The notes: a model not told the origin generated them from the letters alone. 45,124 bases of DNA from an uncultured Christensenella sp. (GCA_910578765.1 CAJTRW010000006.1:29649-74772), one strand, 5' to 3'; shown: positions 8,230-16,629, counted from the stretch's first letter. Translations and numbers: made by a program.

Positions 8230-8263
8230 TTTATACCTATGGTAACCATAGGTATAAAATAGC
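8225..8263. other. Palindrome, likely left attachment site (attL) core
   Basis: Perfect inverted repeat with 19-base arms (8225-8243 and 8245-8263) around a single A. The left arm begins inside the last bases of the host terminator. Tyrosine integrases recombine at short inverted core sites; this is the only such structure at the host/element junction. The right end lies outside the window, so the exact crossover cannot be fixed. Confidence 0.55.
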
Positions 8264-8281
8264 CCTCGTGTACATCATTGT

Positions 8282-8427
8282 GTCAACATAATCAAAAAAA
8301 TGTTGACGCGGATTTAAGAAATTTCATAGTTTTTTCAACTAAAAATGTTGACGCGGAAGAAAATGTTGACACAGGAAATTTAAAATGTTGACACCGCTTT
8401 TACTTTTTATGTTGACATAATGTTGAC
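8282..8427. repeat. Seven ATGTTGAC motifs, likely integrase arm sites
   Basis: Direct copies lie at 8300-8307, 8345-8352, 8363-8370, 8385-8392, 8409-8416 and 8420-8427. One inverted copy lies at 8282-8289. Several extend to ATGTTGACGCGG or ATGTTGACAC. Clustered short direct repeats between the core site and int are typical of arm-binding sites for the integrase N-terminal domain. Xis or a regulator could also bind them. Confidence 0.65.
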
Positions 8428-8442
8428 ACGGGCATTGAATAC

Positions 8443-8474
8443 AAAAAAGGGTGCATAAAAATGCACCCTTTTTT
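8443..8474 (-). terminator. Terminator behind int (bidirectional)
   Basis: A perfect 14-bp stem (8443-8456 with 8461-8474) closes an AAAA loop; GGGTGCAT forms the GC part, with A and T runs on both sides. It serves int on the minus strand and would also block plus-strand read-through from the host. Confidence 0.92.
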
Positions 8475-8478
8475 AATT

Positions 8479-9786
8479 TTATATTCTTGAAAACATAGTA
8501 TTTAGCGCATTCCGCCCACGAATTCTCATTAAATCAGTTACGCACTCATAGACATTTACTGTTATATCTATATCTGAATGCCCTAATCTTGTTTGAATAT
8601 ATTTTTGATCTATTCCTATCTCATTGAGCATTGATGCGTGAGTCTTACGAAGTGAATGAAAATCAAACTGCTCTGTAATTTCTTTTTTTACACATTTAGT
8701 CACGTGTTGCATAGTTCTTGGACTGATAAACGTTCCATTGTCCCTTACGCAGATTAAATGCACTGGATAACCTTCGCCACTTGTACTGATTCTATTTATA
8801 ACTGTTGGATTTTTAGGAGCTATTCCGTTAAAAGTTAACGGTTTTTCTACATCATACTCTGTATAATATGGATTATAGAAATCTTTAGCTCGACTTTGCC
8901 TTGCCTGTTCTTGAAATAATAAATCAGCCAATCTGTCGCTTATCTCAATAGTTCTGTAAGAATTGTATTTAGGCGGACAAAAATACCAATAGCCATTACC
9001 ACATTCCGCAGAACCATTTTTTGATACTTTGTCTATTGTCGTTCTTTTTTTATCTTGTAGCCATTGAACTTGACGATTAATATAAATAACCTTGTTTTTA
9101 AAATCCACATCTTCCCAACACAAGCCAAACACTTCGCCTAATCGCAATCCGCATTCATAGCCAATTTTCAAAGGTATATGACTTGGAGTTCGTTCAGGAA
9201 ATCGCTCAAATATTTTCTGCATAATTTCTGGTTTAATAAAATAATGGGGCGCAGATCGTGTTGGTATTTTTGGCTTTTTAGTTTTTGGTATTTTAAGCCT
9301 TGCTGCTGGTGTGTAAGCAATATATTTATGATCTTCGGCATAATTCAAACATTTTGTTATAACGCTTTTTATACTTACTATTGAATTATAGGAATAACCC
9401 AAATCGAAAACATCTATTATAAATGCTTGCAAAATTTCACGTGTTAAAGATTTTAATCGGTAATTACCCAATTTAGGTTTTAAATGTTTTTCAATAGTTT
9501 TTCTATAATTTGCTATTGTAGTCGGCATTAATTCCATAGCGCAATCTTTATCTAACCATTCGTCAAGAAAATCCGCAAAGGAAATGCTGTCTTTAGTTAT
9601 AATACGCCCCGCATTCTCATACAAACGCAATGCTTCACTACCCGCTTTTCGTGCTTCTGCTGCCGTTTTAAAGCCGCATTTGGTTTTAAATCTTCTTTTA
9701 CTATCAACGGAAGCTATCTCAAAGCGGTATTCATACATTGTTACACCATCTTTTCTATACCGTTTCCTTACACATACATCTATCAT
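8479..9786 (-). CDS. int: Tyrosine recombinase (ICE integrase)
   Basis: The 435-residue protein has a Tn916-type layout: an N-terminal arm-binding domain (about 1-60), a SAM-like core-binding domain (about 65-175), then the catalytic domain. Catalytic residues are visible: Arg in GLRLGEVFGL near 216, HSLRKTHA near 378, GHSDI near 404 and the nucleophile Tyr in VNVYECV near 412. It integrates and excises the element. It lies next to the putative attL, 18 bases downstream of xis, and is probably transcribed from the promoter before tnpV. An AAAAGG ribosome binding site precedes the ATG at 9786. Confidence 0.96.
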   Translation of the reverse strand: MIDVCVRKRYRKDGVTMYEYRFEIASVDSKRRFKTKCGFKTAAEARKAGSEALRLYENAGRIITKDSISFADFLDEWLDKDCAMELMPTTIANYRKTIEKHLKPKLGNYRLKSLTREILQAFIIDVFDLGYSYNSIVSIKSVITKCLNYAEDHKYIAYTPAARLKIPKTKKPKIPTRSAPHYFIKPEIMQKIFERFPERTPSHIPLKIGYECGLRLGEVFGLCWEDVDFKNKVIYINRQVQWLQDKKRTTIDKVSKNGSAECGNGYWYFCPPKYNSYRTIEISDRLADLLFQEQARQSRAKDFYNPYYTEYDVEKPLTFNGIAPKNPTVINRISTSGEGYPVHLICVRDNGTFISPRTMQHVTKCVKKEITEQFDFHSLRKTHASMLNEIGIDQKYIQTRLGHSDIDITVNVYECVTDLMRIRGRNALNTMFSRI

Positions 9787-9804
9787 ATAATACCTTTTTT
9801 TGAT

Positions 9805-10029
9805 TTACAGCTTTATCATTACAATGTTATTTATATCTGTTAAATCGTAGCCTTCATATTTTGTCAAAAACTCATCAATCGTTTCTTTGCGTACTTTCAT
9901 CCCGCCCAAATTCATTGCAGGTAAGTATCCACCATTTATCAGTTCGTAAACCTTTGCCTTTCCAATACCAAGCATCTTACTAACCTCAATAACACTATAT
10001 AATTTTTTGATAATATTCTGATTTTCTAT
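9805..10029 (-). CDS. xis: Excisionase-like HTH protein (probable AUA start)
   Basis: The core LYSVIEVSKMLGIGKAKVYELINGGYLPAMNLGGMKVRKETIDEFL is the small winged-HTH 'excisionase family' domain (only its pattern is needed: an SVIEVSKMLG helix, then KVYELI, then a K/R-rich wing). Such proteins bind near att sites and turn integrase towards excision. The strongest ribosome binding site, GGAGG at 10040-10036, sits six bases before an in-frame ATA (10029-10027). That start gives a natural 74-residue protein beginning ENQNIIKKLYSV. In-frame ATGs further upstream (10068 and 10143) lie in the loop of a hairpin and inside the previous gene, without a good binding site. If ATG 10068 is used the product has 13 extra residues. 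The gene identity is firm, the start is not. Confidence 0.8.
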   Translation of the reverse strand: MENQNIIKKLYSVIEVSKMLGIGKAKVYELINGGYLPAMNLGGMKVRKETIDEFLTKYEGYDLTDINNIVMIKL

Positions 10030-10052
10030 TTTTTGCCTCCATAATTTAAAAG

Positions 10053-10081
10053 CAATAGCGAGGGCCATACCCTCGCTATTG
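10053..10081 (-). terminator. Hairpin between the small gene and xis (weak terminator or attenuator)
   Basis: CAATAGCGAGGG (minus strand, 10081-10070) pairs perfectly with CCCTCGCTATTG (10064-10053) across a 5-base loop and is followed by CTTTT. It overlaps the stop codon of the upstream gene. It could reduce read-through into xis and int. Confidence 0.6.
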
Positions 10082-10303
10082 TCGTTCTCTATTCGTTTTT
10101 TTCGGGCCGTACTGATTTTGCAAGGCTTGATACCCTGCAGCAATCAGTTCAACCTTTGTTAATTTGCGTATTTTCAGGAACTCATTTATTTCTTCCGCAT
10201 ATTCACGGTCGACGCTTGTTCCCCAAACCAAGTGCCGCGCCTTGCGCTCGGCTTTATGCTTTTCTTCGTACCGTTTATCAATTACCGATTTTGGCATCCT
10301 CAT
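10076..10303 (-). CDS. Small basic protein, possible ribbon-helix-helix fold
   Basis: The 75-residue protein is strongly charged: a lysine/arginine-rich N-terminus (KSVIDKRYEEKHKAERKARH), then a segment WGTSVDREYAEEINEFLKIRKLTKVELIAAGYQAL. The second part has the strand-helix-helix pattern of small DNA-binding regulators. It overlaps the end of tnpV by 4 bases (ATGA), so it is translationally coupled, and precedes the hairpin and xis. I do not recognise a named family. A regulator of the excision module is a reasonable guess from position only. Confidence 0.75.
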   Translation of the reverse strand: MRMPKSVIDKRYEEKHKAERKARHLVWGTSVDREYAEEINEFLKIRKLTKVELIAAGYQALQNQYGPKKTNRERQ

Positions 10304-10668
10304 ACATCATCTCCTACATAAACGATTTCGTTTAAAATTTCTTCATCTATAAGTCTTTGCATTTCGGTCAATCTATGATAATCTTCTACAAAATTGCCCG
10401 TGCGTTTGAACCGTTCAGTCTTTTCAAGCCTTGACTGTAAAACAATATACATTTCCTCTGCTTGCTTATCAATGCCATGAAGATATGTAGGCAAATCTGC
10501 AATCATCCATTCAATACCATTTTTTTCAAGAAATTTCTTTTTAAGCGTACCATATTTTCCGTAAACCTGCTTTACGGGTTTTACCACTTCTTGATAAACT
10601 TTTATTTCCTCTACAGTAAGCCCCTCGCCTTGTTGCGCTTTATTAACAACTTGATTTTGCTTCATCAT
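10300..10668 (-). CDS. tnpV: TnpV-like protein
   Basis: The 122-residue protein matches the TnpV pattern found in Clostridia mobile elements: YGKYGTLKKKFLEKN, then LPTYLHGIDKQAEEMY, then a closing VED..RLTEMQRLIDEEILNEIVY segment. TnpV is often found with integrases and excisionases; its function is not established. The ATG at 10668 follows GGGAGGGG. It is the first gene of the tnpV-small gene-xis-int module and is controlled by the operator-overlapped promoter at 10692-10731. Confidence 0.82.
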   Translation of the reverse strand: MMKQNQVVNKAQQGEGLTVEEIKVYQEVVKPVKQVYGKYGTLKKKFLEKNGIEWMIADLPTYLHGIDKQAEEMYIVLQSRLEKTERFKRTGNFVEDYHRLTEMQRLIDEEILNEIVYVGDDV

Positions 10669-10691
10669 ATTAATTACCCCTCCCGTCTTTA

Positions 10692-10731
10692 ATCGTATAG
10701 ATACGATACTACTTTATTTTTCATTTGTCAA
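10692..10731 (-). promoter_or_regulatory. Promoter with overlapping palindromic operator (tnpV-xis-int)
   Basis: A perfect -35 TTGACA (10731-10726), a 17-base spacer and -10 TATCGT (10708-10703) lie on the minus strand. The -10 is covered by a perfect dyad, ATCGTAT and ATACGAT arms around two bases (10692-10707). A repressor bound there would block the polymerase. Confidence 0.78.
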
Positions 10732-10852
10732 GGGCTTATTGCAAAAAAAAATAAAAAATTTATATAATGCGATGTAACTTTTGCGGTACGACAAGCCTTT
10801 TGGCAATTGCTAAAAGATATGCTCGTTTTAGAGCGCACTCCTAAATATTATT
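10732..10852. other. Non-coding spacer between the transfer operon and the recombination module
   Basis: This 121-base stretch has no reading frame. It holds an AT-rich run (10741-10765), short stems (GCTC/GAGC near 10835 and GCC/GGC near 10800) and nothing I can call a strong terminator for the upstream gene. Confidence 0.5.
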
Positions 10853-12754
10853 TTATGTTACGAGGGCAGCTATTCCGCGTATTAAGTACGGACAAGCAAC
10901 AACGATGACTGCTATAACCACCAAGCCGATAACAAAATTTATAAGCATTTTCTTTGCTTTCTCCTTTTCCTCGTTCTTATGCGCTATCGCTATCATCACT
11001 CCTATGACTATACTCCAAATACCTGACGAAGCAAGCAACACCCACAACATATATGGACAATACTGTTCAAAAAGATATTCAACGTAATCAAACACTTCAT
11101 CGTATTGATTGCCAAGCTCTTGTTTATAATTATCGCCGCATTTCATACAAGTGTAAGTTCTTGTAGTCTTGCCATCTTGGGTTGACGTATCCGTTATTTT
11201 GTAAGTATGCCCACTTGCGGCAATCTTAGTTAAATATTCGACGCCACAAAATTCGCATTTTGATTTACGTTCCCCGTCTTTTATGCAAGTTGGCTCTACC
11301 GTAACCGTTTCTAAGTAACTGTGTCCTGTGGGATAATTTCCTTTTTTTTCATACTTTTTACCACATAAATTACAAGTGTATGTAATATTTTCATACTCAG
11401 TACAGGTTGGCGGTATAGTTGAAATAATGTAGTTATGTCCGCTAGTATAATCCACCTCCTCATAACTATTTTTACATTGACTACATTCATACCTCACTAT
11501 ACCGTTCTCAAAACAGGTTGCCTCTCTTTTCTCAACGATTTTATAGCAATGCTCTATTACGAATGAATAACTTTTTGTTTTAAAAGCGTTGTTTGACAAA
11601 ATTATTTCGTGCTGTCCCTCGTTACTTATTAAAGTACCTTCAAGATAAACCTCGCCGTCAAGAGTTGCAGACCAATACTCATTATTCCAAAAAAAGTACC
11701 TACTATTGTCCGTATCGGATTTTATAAGATTACCAACAGGATCTTCCGTACTCAAAATAATCCAATTAATATCCGTACGGTTACCATTGCCGTCCTCTGC
11801 ATAAAAATAATACTTGCCATTGCGCTCTGTTTTTGAAATTGTATAATTATTTTCCGATGAAAACCACTCCTCGCTTTCAAACTTAATGTAAAGTTTAGCC
11901 GGACCTATATCGTCAAAAGCTGAAACAATTATGTCATCTCCAACTGTCGTGCCGAATTTCATTTTATTAGCGAGACTTATTTGCGGCGGCTTACAATCCA
12001 AATATACTGTTACAGTTTCACTTTTATTTCCTACAACATCTATAGCATAAAAGCTCCAAATACCAGTATTGCTTTCACATGCTTCAACAAAGAAAAATGT
12101 TTCTGTAGTTGAACTGTAAATATTTGCAGAAGGAGATTTATAATATAATCTTTGAAAATCATCACCCCAAGCATGATATTCAAAACTTTCATTAGTCTGC
12201 ATTCCGTTAGTTAATTGTGAATTATTGGTCCTTAATTCGTAACTAGGTGCTGTTAAATCAATTGAAAAATTAAAACTATAATAACAAACCTCATAATTAT
12301 CTTGACTTATTTCTCCAATTGTATGAAAGAAAAATTTATAATTTCCCTCATCAAGTGAACCTTCATATAAAATCTGTGAATCACACCCAGAAAGTGTTCT
12401 ATCTTCAACTACTACACCTTCTTTATATAAAACAAATTTTTGGTGTAATCTTATACTTTTAGCAACTACTTTAATTGTTAGATAATGCCAATTCAATACC
12501 GTATAATCTTCAATAGAACTATTTCCTCTTGAATTAGTAGCACACATATAAACATCATAATATTCTTCATGTGAACCAATTCCGTAAATTACATTACCAT
12601 CTCTATTTACTTGTTTCCCTATTGTTTTATATTCCACAGGAATATTTGTTGCCGCATAAGCTGAGTTTACACTATGCGACATTACAAAAATTAATGTCGC
12701 AAATATGCTCAGTATCGCCACAAACAGTAATATTGAAATTTTACTTTTTCGCAC
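10853..12754 (-). CDS. Secreted CxxC-repeat surface protein with C-terminal pilin-like module
   Basis: The 633-residue protein starts with a signal peptide (ILLFVAILSIFATLIFV). A large Ig-like, beta-rich region follows (about 40-400), then three to four repeats of about 40 residues with the pattern GHxY...PTC...G...Y.C..CG (about 405-550). The C-terminal 75 residues hold two membrane helices around IAIAHKNEEKEKAKKM. That part closely resembles the separate pilin at 16651-16953, where IAIAHRNEEK and a PxLIxG ending are shared. The protein therefore seems to be a surface domain built onto a pilus subunit. The start is GTG at 12754, six bases after GGAGG, one base past the VirB4 stop, so it is co-translated with the channel ATPase. 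The pilin fusion is seen; display on the conjugation apparatus is inference. Confidence 0.85.
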   Translation of the reverse strand: MRKSKISILLFVAILSIFATLIFVMSHSVNSAYAATNIPVEYKTIGKQVNRDGNVIYGIGSHEEYYDVYMCATNSRGNSSIEDYTVLNWHYLTIKVVAKSIRLHQKFVLYKEGVVVEDRTLSGCDSQILYEGSLDEGNYKFFFHTIGEISQDNYEVCYYSFNFSIDLTAPSYELRTNNSQLTNGMQTNESFEYHAWGDDFQRLYYKSPSANIYSSTTETFFFVEACESNTGIWSFYAIDVVGNKSETVTVYLDCKPPQISLANKMKFGTTVGDDIIVSAFDDIGPAKLYIKFESEEWFSSENNYTISKTERNGKYYFYAEDGNGNRTDINWIILSTEDPVGNLIKSDTDNSRYFFWNNEYWSATLDGEVYLEGTLISNEGQHEIILSNNAFKTKSYSFVIEHCYKIVEKREATCFENGIVRYECSQCKNSYEEVDYTSGHNYIISTIPPTCTEYENITYTCNLCGKKYEKKGNYPTGHSYLETVTVEPTCIKDGERKSKCEFCGVEYLTKIAASGHTYKITDTSTQDGKTTRTYTCMKCGDNYKQELGNQYDEVFDYVEYLFEQYCPYMLWVLLASSGIWSIVIGVMIAIAHKNEEKEKAKKMLINFVIGLVVIAVIVVACPYLIRGIAALVT

Positions 12755-12755
12755 T

Positions 12756-15389
12756 TTATTCCTCCTCTTTCTTTTCTTCGCTAAATAACTCCCTTGCGTA
12801 GCTCCCTGCTTGTATTCTCACGCAAGCACGGAGTTCAGTAGAGCCAACAAAGAACGCCTGTCCCGTAACCGCCGAGATAATCATACATTGTTCGGATGGG
12901 TTAAAACTATCGCCTGTCCTATACACATCGAGTACATCTTTCATATCGGGCGCGGATAACTTGAAGATAAACGTGTATTGACTGTTCTTTATAATCGCGC
13001 TCGTCTTGCCGCGAAGTTCCTCGTTCGCGTTCCAATCGGCTATGTTCTGCGTTGCCGGAATAAAACTGCCATTGTACTTTCTTATTCTCTTTGACATCGA
13101 ATAGAAGAAATCAAGCGCAATTGGAAATTTCGGATCTATGTACAAGTGCGCTTCGTCCGCAATGATAAGCGTCCGCAAGTTCGCGCCGTTCCTGTTCCGT
13201 TCCCTTGCGTTTATTACTTCCTGCTCTATAAACCGAAACACAAGCAACATCTGCGCGTTCGCCACCACGTTGTTCTTGTTTGCAAACAGCGACTGGAAAT
13301 CAAAATCTATAAGGTCGGCGTTTACTTTAAGCGTACTCGGCGCGTTCCAAATATCGCTGTATCTGCCGTTGACGAACTTTTGCAAGTACAGCTCCGCCGT
13401 TTTCATATCCCTTTTCGTAAGCTCGTCCATTTGCGCCGTGTCTTTGCTTTTAAGTGTATCGAGCAAGTCAGAGAACAACGGGAAGTAATCTGCGGAAAAC
13501 TCCGAACAATCCGTATTCTCCGTAATTCCCATACGCTCGTAAGTTTCGACTGTCAGATTATTGATTAGCTCTATGACGTCAAGCGGCGCGTCCGCAAGCA
13601 CGATTTTGAAAAAGCTCTCCAACATCTTCAAGTGCGTATTGAACGTAACTATCGGCTCGGCTACGCCACCGTCCTCCGTGAGTATTTTATATATATGGAA
13701 AGGGTTAATCCTACCCTCTCTTGCATTGCCCACGTTTATCACGTTGCCGTACAAATTCCTTGTAAGCGCAAGATACTCGGCTTCGGGATCGAGCATAATA
13801 ACTCGCGTTCCGTTTGCCCACTCGTTCAAGATAAGGTTTTTCAAGAAGTACGATTTACCACTCCCCGACTTGCCGATAATCATAGCATTACTGTTCTGAT
13901 ACAAGTTGCCGCGCTTCCACATATTGAAGATGAACGGAAAGCCCGTCTTGTTGTTCTCGCCGAGAAGTATGCCGCCCTCGTCCATAACGAAGGTACGAAC
14001 AAACGGGAAAGCCGCCGCAAGCGACGAACTGTTTATACCGCGCTCTTGACTTTTGAGCGTTGACACGGGCGATACCGCCGCAGACTTAAAGCCCTCGATT
14101 TGCAAACCGTATAAAGTTGACGGTCTGAAATTGCCCGTAAGCATTGAACGACGCGCCGCTTTCTTGTAGTTGTCGTTGCCTATGTAGTTGTACGCCGTTA
14201 CCGTAAGCGTTACGTCGAACAAGCTCTCGTTCTCCGTCTGCAAGGCGTTCAAGAGCGTATCCATAGTTTCTTGATGTACTTCCGCACTGTTCGCTTCGCT
14301 TGCTTTGTCCGACAGAATTTGTTTCGTCTGCATCTCGCCGATACACTTGTCAATACGGCGAATCGCTTTGAACTTGTCTACGGGTTTAACGTGCATAACA
14401 ACTTTTGTGTTGGGAATATTAAACAGCTCCGCGCCCCAAGCGTTCTTAACGCGCAAGGGATAATCCGATACCGCCATAACTGCGGCTTCCGTTCCGTCCA
14501 CTTTGTATCTGTTCGCGTGGAATACTATCTCTTTCGGCTTTACCCAAGCAAGAAGCTCGTCGTCTTTCAAATCCTTTATTTCGCGTTCGTCGAAGTTACG
14601 CGAAAAACTGTATTTCAAGAACACCGCCGTATCTCGTAACCCAAGCAACTGCGTACTAAGTCCGCACTTTGCGATTTCGCTTGCCACGTTCACCGCCGTG
14701 CTTTCCAAGTCAAGCTCGTTTCTGCCGTAAACGACTATGTAGTAGTCCGACAGATACTGCTTGCGAATGTTATTGAGTTTGTCGATACGGTCAATGCGTT
14801 CGGTCAGAATATTCTCTTTGATTATCTTGATACCCTTTTCGTCGTCGCTGTCTTTTGCCGCCGACAGCCGTCCGAACAGTTCGCTTGAAAACGCATCCAA
14901 GTTTACAGGACGGTCAATCTTTACAATATCCGCGCTTTGATTTTGGTCTAACAGTTTGAGCGCGTTAGCAAAATAGTTAATGTCAATATTTTGCTGTACC
15001 ACATCTTCTATACCGAAGTTCTTTTGCCCGATTTTAATCACTCTACCGAACGTGCCGCCTTTATAAGCGATAAGTCCGCTGTCCTTGATTTCCTTTAAGT
15101 CCACAAGCGCGTCCACGCTCTCCTTTGCGTTCTTTGCTTCTAACGTGTATTTCTTTTTCGAGAATAGGAATCGTATATTCTCGTACACGCAAGTATAGAA
15201 GATATCGTCGGGCGTAGGTATGAACATACCCACCGCCACAAGTCCGAGTATTACCGCGATTACCCATTGTCCCATAGTTACGGCAATAAAAATAATGCCG
15301 AACACAATAAGCGCAACGATAATGTCCGCCATTCCGTAACACTTCCATACCGTATTTTTAACCTTGATTTTCTTGGGAATTATTCTCAT
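12756..15389 (-). CDS. VirB4-type conjugation ATPase (Mbov_0397-like)
   Basis: This 877-residue protein powers assembly of the type IV channel. Two membrane helices near residues 22-62, in a PrgI-like N-terminal part, precede the VirB4/TraE body. Walker A GKSGSGKS lies near 503 and Walker B LIIADEAHLYID near 740. Fusion of a PrgI-like membrane part to VirB4 is known in Gram-positive ICEs and matches the Mbov_0397 type. Its ATG overlaps the end of the VirB6-like gene (ATGA), behind GGAGGTGGGG. The order pilin, channel, ATPase is that of the Mbov_0395-0397 cluster. Confidence 0.95.
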   Translation of the reverse strand: MRIIPKKIKVKNTVWKCYGMADIIVALIVFGIIFIAVTMGQWVIAVILGLVAVGMFIPTPDDIFYTCVYENIRFLFSKKKYTLEAKNAKESVDALVDLKEIKDSGLIAYKGGTFGRVIKIGQKNFGIEDVVQQNIDINYFANALKLLDQNQSADIVKIDRPVNLDAFSSELFGRLSAAKDSDDEKGIKIIKENILTERIDRIDKLNNIRKQYLSDYYIVVYGRNELDLESTAVNVASEIAKCGLSTQLLGLRDTAVFLKYSFSRNFDEREIKDLKDDELLAWVKPKEIVFHANRYKVDGTEAAVMAVSDYPLRVKNAWGAELFNIPNTKVVMHVKPVDKFKAIRRIDKCIGEMQTKQILSDKASEANSAEVHQETMDTLLNALQTENESLFDVTLTVTAYNYIGNDNYKKAARRSMLTGNFRPSTLYGLQIEGFKSAAVSPVSTLKSQERGINSSSLAAAFPFVRTFVMDEGGILLGENNKTGFPFIFNMWKRGNLYQNSNAMIIGKSGSGKSYFLKNLILNEWANGTRVIMLDPEAEYLALTRNLYGNVINVGNAREGRINPFHIYKILTEDGGVAEPIVTFNTHLKMLESFFKIVLADAPLDVIELINNLTVETYERMGITENTDCSEFSADYFPLFSDLLDTLKSKDTAQMDELTKRDMKTAELYLQKFVNGRYSDIWNAPSTLKVNADLIDFDFQSLFANKNNVVANAQMLLVFRFIEQEVINARERNRNGANLRTLIIADEAHLYIDPKFPIALDFFYSMSKRIRKYNGSFIPATQNIADWNANEELRGKTSAIIKNSQYTFIFKLSAPDMKDVLDVYRTGDSFNPSEQCMIISAVTGQAFFVGSTELRACVRIQAGSYARELFSEEKKEEE

Positions 15390-16582
15390 TCCCCACCTCC
15401 TTCCGCACTGCCGCCGTCGTCCGTATATTTCCCGTCATCGCCGCCACTGTCCGAACTTTCCGAACCGCCCGATGATCCGCCGCTATTGCTTGAATGTTTG
15501 TTATGTCTTACTGCGTGGTAAATTCCTTTCGCGCCTTTCCAAGCCAACCCTATCGTCATTGCGCTTGCAACTCTGCCGCCGTAGTATGCGCTTCTTAACC
15601 AACCGCCGCCTGCGTGCATATCATCTGCTGTGCCGAAAAGCCGAGCAAACAAAGTCTGTCCTGCCGGAATAACCATAGCTCCGCCGACTATCATAAATAT
15701 CGTGAACACGGAATTGCCGAAGCTACCCACGTTAGGAATACTCATAGACTGTATGAGCGGCAGTAAAAGCACAAACACGTTCACGGACAAAACCGCGCCG
15801 TAGGCAAGTATGATTTTCGTTACAAACTGTTCGCGCCAATTCTTAAACCTCGCGCCGTCGTCAAGCGGAAGCGTTGACATTGAAACGGGCATACAGAAGT
15901 ACAAATAAATGATTTCGTACACCCTTTTCGCAAGATTGAGTATGGCGATAATAAGCGCAATGCCGAGCGCGATGCTCGATATAAGCGCGGGCAAGTACAT
16001 AAACGTATTAGGGTTTACCATACCGTTACATTTCCAACTCGTGGGCCACACGCCGAAAAGTGCGGCGTTGTAGCCACCGAATATATCTGATACGGATAAG
16101 CTCGTTACATTGATTTTATTGATATTGTAGCCGTTTATCCAATTCCCCACGCACGCATTGAATAGCGCGTTCGAGAGTTTATTTGAGTTGTCGATTTGAA
16201 ATATTCGGGCAAGCAACTGTAAAAGTGAATTAGCGATAAGTATTCCCAAAAACACTACCGCGAGCATTGCCATTGTGCCGAGCAAAGCCAAAAAGAATTT
16301 GCCGACGATTGAGCTTATGTTGCGGTTGTTGGCTATCATATTTTTAACGAGTCCGACTATCGTAAAGATACAAGTCAGACCGACCGCCAAGATGAAGATG
16401 CACCAAAAGATTGTGCCTACCGTGCTATTCCCTGCAAGGTACTCGATTATGTTTACCGACTGTCCGTTTACTCTTACGTTCGTTACCCCTGCGATCGCCG
16501 AGAATATTTCCATAAGCCCGTCTATAAGCTGTAACAGCCATAAGAACAGTTGCAGACAAAGCTCTTGAAAAAATATAAGCAT
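15386..16582 (-). CDS. VirB6/TrbL-like channel membrane protein (Mbov_0396-like)
   Basis: The 398-residue protein has about seven membrane helices (for example IFWCIFILAVGLTCIFTIVGL, LALLGTMAMLAVVFLGILIA and ALISSIALGIALIIAIL in shortened form). A soluble C-terminal tail rich in Gly and Ser (GGSSGGSESSDSGGDDG) follows. The conserved sense is a polytopic inner-membrane channel of the VirB6 type. It sits between the pilin and VirB4, overlaps the latter by 4 bases and starts at an ATG behind GGAGG. The Gly/Ser/Asp tail is probably cytoplasmic and disordered. Confidence 0.9.
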   Translation of the reverse strand: MLIFFQELCLQLFLWLLQLIDGLMEIFSAIAGVTNVRVNGQSVNIIEYLAGNSTVGTIFWCIFILAVGLTCIFTIVGLVKNMIANNRNISSIVGKFFLALLGTMAMLAVVFLGILIANSLLQLLARIFQIDNSNKLSNALFNACVGNWINGYNINKINVTSLSVSDIFGGYNAALFGVWPTSWKCNGMVNPNTFMYLPALISSIALGIALIIAILNLAKRVYEIIYLYFCMPVSMSTLPLDDGARFKNWREQFVTKIILAYGAVLSVNVFVLLLPLIQSMSIPNVGSFGNSVFTIFMIVGGAMVIPAGQTLFARLFGTADDMHAGGGWLRSAYYGGRVASAMTIGLAWKGAKGIYHAVRHNKHSSNSGGSSGGSESSDSGGDDGKYTDDGGSAEGGGE

Positions 16583-16607
16583 TTATCCTCCTTTCTTTGA
16601 AAAGCAA

Positions 16608-16629
16608 GGCGGCAAGTTGCCTTGCCGCC
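16608..16629 (-). promoter_or_regulatory. Intercistronic hairpin between pilin and channel genes
   Basis: A perfect 9-bp GC-rich stem, GGCGGCAAG with CTTGCCGCC, closes a 4-base loop and is followed on the minus strand by TTGCTTTTC. It could be a leaky terminator or an RNA 3' stabiliser that raises pilin output over the channel genes downstream. Confidence 0.65.
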
